Source: Strigamia acuminata
Taxonomy: Eukaryota; Arthropoda; Chilopoda; Geophilomorpha; Linotaeniidae
Direction: 5' to 3'
Assembly: GCA_949358305.1 (NCBI GenBank)
Contig: OX442315.1
Location: 20,736,427 to 20,796,426 of the forward strand
DNA: 60,000 bases
The notes under the pieces were generated by a model, which ran no database searches, had not been told where the DNA came from, and saw nothing but the letters and a program-made list of their open reading frames with translations. Below, in pieces: positions 55,687-60,000 of the stretch; the stretch's first letter is position 1, and each line of letters opens with the position of its first letter. A program made the translations under genes and the position numbers.

Positions 55687-58600
55687 CTAATTTTCTTCAT
55701 GAATTTCTAATGCACATAGTCTTTGTACGGGTCTTCGCATCACTTTTCCACTCGGCAGCATCATCTCGCAAGAGCGAACTTTCCCATCTCTGCCGTTAAA
55801 TGTTTTTGTAATTTTGGCTGTCTTCCAAGCCATACGCGGCTGTCCTTGCTCCTGCACGAGGACTAATTCGTTGACTTCGATTTCTCGTGAAGCCTTCACT
55901 CGTCGAAACTCACGCAATTCGACGAGATATTCGTGGGACCACCGTCGCCACAGCAAATTCGTCATTCTCTGGCGCAGCTTCCAGCGCTTGACGAGCTCCG
56001 CTCTTTTATTCAAATCTGCACGATGCTCTGGATCATAAACATCTGGCAAACTTGAAAGGCGAGCTCCGATCAGGAAATGAGATGGCGACAACGGCTCAGG
56101 TTCTGTTGGATTGTCCGTCACATACGTAATTGGGCGCGAGTTAATAATTGCTTCGACCTCTGTCAATACGGTTGTCAGCTCCTCAAAACATAGCGACGCT
56201 CTTCCTAGGACCTTCTTCAGACTTAATTTTACAGTCTTGACCAAGCGCTCCCAAAAACCCCCCCACCATGGGGCGAGTTCGACTATGAACTTCCATTGAA
56301 TTTTGTTATGAGACAAGAATCCCTGGAATTTTTCGCTGGCAAATCCATTTATGAACAGCGCCAAGTCTTTTTCGGCGCGCTTAAAGGTCTTCGCGTTGTC
56401 CGAATATACGACGCTCGGTATTCCTCGTCGTGATATCAAACGCTTGAACGCCAAAATAAACTTCTCCGTCGACAAATCCGACACCAACTCCAGGTGTACG
56501 GCTCGTACCACCGCGCAGGTAAATAAGGCGATGTAACATTTATCGCCACTCCGCATGTAGAGTGGGCCCGCGAAATCAACGCCTATTACTTGAAATGGGG
56601 CAGCACGATTAATGCGGTCAGACGGGAGGAGTCCGATGGCTTGTGTCATCAGCTTCGAGTTTACGCGACGGCACGTTATACATTTGGATACGTAATTTTT
56701 GATCGTTTTCCTGGCTCTTCGAGTCCAAAATTTTGAACGAAATTCCGATAACGTATCTCCTAATCCTCCATGTAAAGCACGTCTATGGCAGTCCCTTATT
56801 ATTAGTGTGGTCATCGGCGAGTCTGCATCTAATACGATTGGATAAATAAAATTCTTCGTTCCGATGTGGTCGCGAATTCGAGAATTTATTCGCAATATCT
56901 TGTTTTCGTCGACGATCAATTCCACTTGCGATAAAGGTGACTCTCTATTTAATTTTACAGCATTCTGTACGCTTTCCATTTCTTCTGCGAATCTTGAACG
57001 CTGAGTGTGGCGAAACCAATACGTTTCTGCTGCCTCGATTTCCTCAGTTTTCAGCGGTCCGCCAATTGACTGATCCTTTTTCGAGTTTCGAACGAAGCGC
57101 AGCATCCACGCTGTGATCCTGACTACCTTCGTCCAACTGCTGTAGGTTTCTAAGGCGAACAACGGCTCCAGCCTCTCCGACGCTCTTGTCACGTTTATGC
57201 GTGTGGAATTCTCTTCTACCTCTTCAAGCTGAGTTTCCATTTCTGTGTCTATTCCTTGTGGCCAATGTTCTTTACTTTTGTGTAACCATTTGGGGCCATT
57301 CCACCACTCGCCATCTTCAACCAGCTTCACTGCCTCCATCCCTCTCGTCAATTTATCCGCAGGATTTACCCTGCCGGGGCAGTGTCGCCACGATTCGACG
57401 TCGGTGTTCGTACGAATTTCTCGTACCCGATTCGCGACGAAAGGATTAGTTTTCCCTTGTTGTTCGCGGATCCAAAAATACGTAATTGAAGAGTCAGTCC
57501 AATAATGCATCTTCTGAACTTCCAAAACTTGCAATTTCTCCGCGATGCGAGATGACAAAAGGGCGCTCATGAGCTCCAGTTTCGGCAATGTGAGCGGCTT
57601 TAATGGTGCAACGCGAGACTTGGACATGCACAATGATACGTCTACAGTTCCTTTGGTTTCAGTGCGCACGTAGACTACGACGCCGTACGCTTTTGGACTC
57701 GCGTCGCAAAAAAAATGAAGCTCTTGCTGTGAGTCGTCGCTTAAGTTGGAGCTGTACGGTCGCTTGACTGAAATTCGGCGCAATGTTGTAACTTGTTTGA
57801 TCCACTCACACCATCGCTTGGCAATGTCGGGGGGCAATGGGACATCCCAATCGATTTTTCTCATCCACAACTCCTGAAACATGAGTTTTCCGACGATCGT
57901 GAACGGTGCAGCGAAGCCCAATGGGTCATAAATTTTAGCTACTGCTTGTACAATTGCTCTCTTTGTTCCTTGTCCGTCCTCTGGTTTCTTCTCGGCCCAT
58001 TCGCCTATTTCGAGTTGGAGTCTGTCGGTTTCATAATTCCAAATTAAGCCTAATACGGTGGTCTGCTCATTTTCGGCGGCGATTATTTCTTCGTCCTCGG
58101 GAATTTCTTTAGCAAATATTTCACGCAACCGTCGAGAATTCGAATGCCATTTTCGTAATGGCAAATGCGCATCCATCATCAATTTCCGCGCTTCGAAAAA
58201 AACGGTCAGAACTTGATCGTCAGTTCGCATCGAATCGATAAGATCATCTACGTAAAATTTCTCTCGGATCTGCTTTACAGTCTCTGGATATAATTTTTCC
58301 ATTTCATCCAAATGCATTTGGATTGTGTCATTCAATGAATAGGGACTGGAGCTGACCCCAAATGTGACTCGTTTCTGACGCATTATTCTCGGCACGACGA
58401 ATTCCAAACCGTCCCAATTCTCCGGGACCCACAAAAAACTAACAAAGTTCCGGTCGCAAAGTCTCAATAAAAGTTGCAAGAACGCCTTTTCAATGTCTGA
58501 GAGGTATGCCACTAGCTCGCGCCGAAACAACACCAAAAGTTTCAAGATTTCCGGTAACAAATTGGGACCGCTGTCTAAACAATCGTTCAGTGAAAGTTCG

Positions 58601-60000
58601 TTTTTCCCCTTTGATGACGCGTCGAACACGATACGAATTTTTGTTGTTGCACGGTCCTCTCGTACAACTGCACGATGCGGCATAAAGTAAGAATGTTCTG
58701 GATCTTGTATTTCTACTTCCTCGATGATGTCGTTTTTCAGCTGATCCTCGAAGATTTTCTTGTATGCCTGATAAAAGCCGGGGTTCTTTTTGAACTTGCG
58801 TACCAGATGCCAAAACCTCCGCTTGGCTACTTCATAATTGTTGTTGAGTTGACTTGTATCGACCAACCAGGGCAGTGGCACCACATATCGGCCGTCCTCG
58901 CGCGTCACTTGCTCCCGAAATCGTTTTGTGCACGAGTTGCGATCGGTCGGCGATTCATCGACGGTCTCGTGACGGATTCCGATCGCCTCGAGTTCCCAGA
59001 ATTTTCTTAAGCCTTCTTCTAAACGATCGTCGAGCCGCACGTTGAATACACGAGTAACCATTGTCGACAGGGACGTCACATTGGGCGAAGTTCCCATCAC
59101 TGTCCAGCCAAACATTGTTTCAACTGCTACCAGATTTTCCTCCAATTTTTCGATTCGTCCGGTCAAAATCCTGGCGATATTGTCGGCTCCTATCAAACAA
59201 AAAATATCGAAATTATTATGCTGTTCAAAATTTATTACAATATTGTTGCGTTCTAGGGCGGCTCGCAAGCCAGCCTGCAACTCGGTTTTTATTGGTCGGG
59301 TTATCCAAGGCGTCTCAAATGCTGAGACCGTGAGCGCTTTATTTTTGTCGTCCACGTGACACAATTTCAAATCGAATCTCCCTCGCTTCACATTTTGTGA
59401 CGTTTGACTGCCAAAAGTAAGCACGGACAAATTTTCAGTTCCTGTCGATGGCAACTTCATGTCTTTAGCAAGACTGGACAACACGAATGTCGTCTGACTG
59501 CCGGGGTCGAGAAGGCACTGCACGATCGCCTCCGTGGATTGATGCATGACACGCACGAAAATTGTCGCCAACGTTGCAGCAGGTGGCGGGACGAATTTCG
59601 ACAAATCGACGCACGTAGCCACGTGAGTAATTACATTTTCAGTGACAGTCTTTGGTGTTCCATCACAAATCAAAGGGTTGTGACTCCGTTGGCACAATTT
59701 GCACGTAATACGATAGGAGCACGTTTTTGACGTGTGCCCCTTTTTTAAACACTTAAAACACCGTCCATTTTTGACTATATAATTTTTTCTTTCAGCAGCG
59801 GTAGAAGTGCAGCTGTCACGGTCGTGAGTTTTGCTGCAGAACATGCAATTGGATATTGTTGTGCTCAAGACGCGAGCAGACGGCACTCGATCGTGGCTCT
59901 TGCGCATTGTTTTCTCTTCCGATTTTTCTGATTTTCCCGATTTTTCCGATTTTTCCGATTTTTCAACTTCTTTTTTACGATGTAATTCTTGGAAATTGTC
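55687..60000 (-). CDS. pol: Gag-Pol polyprotein of the BEL/Pao element (5' end outside window)
   Basis: Open frame of more than 1430 codons; the Met at 59907 is internal, since the frame continues upstream through a Lys/Ser/Glu repeat (KSEKSEKSGKSEKSEE). In order: three Cys/His knuckles (CMFCSKTHDRDSC, CFKCLKKGHTSKTC, CKLCQRSHNPLIC); a protease with CLLDPGSQTTFV; a Pao-type reverse transcriptase with YVDDLIDS and the FGVSSSPYSLN motif; RNase H with FCDASPKAYGVVVY; and an integrase with a zinc region (CITCRR). The integrase triad is D in GVDFAGPLY, D in YSDNAKTF and E in WWGGFWERLV. A basic DUF-like tail follows (LVLVQEQGQPRMAWKTAKI). No internal stop is seen, so it may be functional. The protease has DPG where DSG or DTG is usual. 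Confidence 0.93.
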   Translation of the reverse strand, partial: DNFQELHRKKEVEKSEKSEKSGKSEKSEEKTMRKSHDRVPSARVLSTTISNCMFCSKTHDRDSCTSTAAERKNYIVKNGRCFKCLKKGHTSKTCSYRITCKLCQRSHNPLICDGTPKTVTENVITHVATCVDLSKFVPPPAATLATIFVRVMHQSTEAIVQCLLDPGSQTTFVLSSLAKDMKLPSTGTENLSVLTFGSQTSQNVKRGRFDLKLCHVDDKNKALTVSAFETPWITRPIKTELQAGLRAALERNNIVINFEQHNNFDIFCLIGADNIARILTGRIEKLEENLVAVETMFGWTVMGTSPNVTSLSTMVTRVFNVRLDDRLEEGLRKFWELEAIGIRHETVDESPTDRNSCTKRFREQVTREDGRYVVPLPWLVDTSQLNNNYEVAKRRFWHLVRKFKKNPGFYQAYKKIFEDQLKNDIIEEVEIQDPEHSYFMPHRAVVREDRATTKIRIVFDASSKGKNELSLNDCLDSGPNLLPEILKLLVLFRRELVAYLSDIEKAFLQLLLRLCDRNFVSFLWVPENWDGLEFVVPRIMRQKRVTFGVSSSPYSLNDTIQMHLDEMEKLYPETVKQIREKFYVDDLIDSMRTDDQVLTVFFEARKLMMDAHLPLRKWHSNSRRLREIFAKEIPEDEEIIAAENEQTTVLGLIWNYETDRLQLEIGEWAEKKPEDGQGTKRAIVQAVAKIYDPLGFAAPFTIVGKLMFQELWMRKIDWDVPLPPDIAKRWCEWIKQVTTLRRISVKRPYSSNLSDDSQQELHFFCDASPKAYGVVVYVRTETKGTVDVSLCMSKSRVAPLKPLTLPKLELMSALLSSRIAEKLQVLEVQKMHYWTDSSITYFWIREQQGKTNPFVANRVREIRTNTDVESWRHCPGRVNPADKLTRGMEAVKLVEDGEWWNGPKWLHKSKEHWPQGIDTEMETQLEEVEENSTRINVTRASERLEPLFALETYSSWTKVVRITAWMLRFVRNSKKDQSIGGPLKTEEIEAAETYWFRHTQRSRFAEEMESVQNAVKLNRESPLSQVELIVDENKILRINSRIRDHIGTKNFIYPIVLDADSPMTTLIIRDCHRRALHGGLGDTLSEFRSKFWTRRARKTIKNYVSKCITCRRVNSKLMTQAIGLLPSDRINRAAPFQVIGVDFAGPLYMRSGDKCYIALFTCAVVRAVHLELVSDLSTEKFILAFKRLISRRGIPSVVYSDNAKTFKRAEKDLALFINGFASEKFQGFLSHNKIQWKFIVELAPWWGGFWERLVKTVKLSLKKVLGRASLCFEELTTVLTEVEAIINSRPITYVTDNPTEPEPLSPSHFLIGARLSSLPDVYDPEHRADLNKRAELVKRWKLRQRMTNLLWRRWSHEYLVELREFRRVKASREIEVNELVLVQEQGQPRMAWKTAKITKTFNGRDGKVRSCEMMLPSGKVMRRPVQRLCALEIHEEN

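Larger units (their letters stand above)
55294..60000 (-). mobile_element. BEL/Pao LTR retrotransposon, 3' part (continues beyond window)
   Basis: Minus-strand element in the ARID5-like gene's second intron. It comprises a probable 3' LTR (55294-55662) and a long gag-pol frame open to the window edge. The domain order and sequence are of the BEL/Pao group. The 5' LTR and start of gag lie outside, so its boundaries and target duplication cannot be checked. Confidence 0.9.

Overview
The window is animal nuclear DNA. Genes are split by short AT-rich GT-AG introns (mostly about 50-100 bp) and encode animal families: transferrin, ARH3, FAM136A, exocyst Sec8, haspin, cell-surface NTPDases and an ARID5-type chromatin protein. 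Two LTR retrotransposons of the Ty3/Gypsy and BEL/Pao groups are present; BEL/Pao is known only from animals. Compact genes, invertebrate-style transferrin and the element mix suggest an invertebrate, perhaps an arthropod. That placement is inference.

Layout. 1-829 (-): N-terminal half-lobe of a secreted transferrin, cut by the window edge. 2732-4380 (+): ARH3-type ADP-ribosylhydrolase. 4848-5291 (-): small unrecognised membrane protein, head to head with a 1345-residue glutamine-rich protein (5464-9590, +). 9877-10417 (+): FAM136A. 10445-14887 (-): Sec8/EXOC4, whose stop lies 27 bp from that of FAM136A. 15145-18189 (+): haspin kinase, divergent from Sec8. 18531-20886, 21945-37193 and 45255-47770 (all -): three paralogous NTPDases (CD39 family). 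48672 onward (+): start of an ARID5-like gene with a 6.0 kb first intron. 55294-60000 (-): 3' part of a BEL/Pao element lying in the next ARID5 intron.

The second NTPDase gene is split by a complete 11.8 kb Ty3/Gypsy element (23330-35116, +). Its 631 bp LTRs are identical as far as I can read, and it is flanked by a 4 bp AATT duplication. Gag, Pol and a third long ORF are open. Gag and Pol are joined by a textbook -1 frameshift signal: slippery heptamer, 6 nt spacer, 11 bp stem and a possible pseudoknot. The third ORF looks spliced and does not resemble an envelope. Because the element sits in an intron, the host exons remain intact.

The region 37.2-45.2 kb is gene-poor and patched together. 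It holds a 1.33 kb non-autonomous DNA transposon with inverted ends made of a GCGCGGAAT motif, an 11 bp minisatellite, a tiny hAT-like MITE, a displaced copy of a Sec8 intron-exon junction, and a possible NTPDase exon relic inside a 31 bp inverted repeat.

The observations most worth following up are: the NTPDase at 45.3-47.8 kb, which appears to carry an N-terminal ubiquitin-like domain in front of its first membrane segment; the young retrotransposon with its intron-containing, non-envelope third ORF; haspin with a DFG motif where human haspin has DYT; and alternative first exons of the second NTPDase that would give it different cytoplasmic tails.
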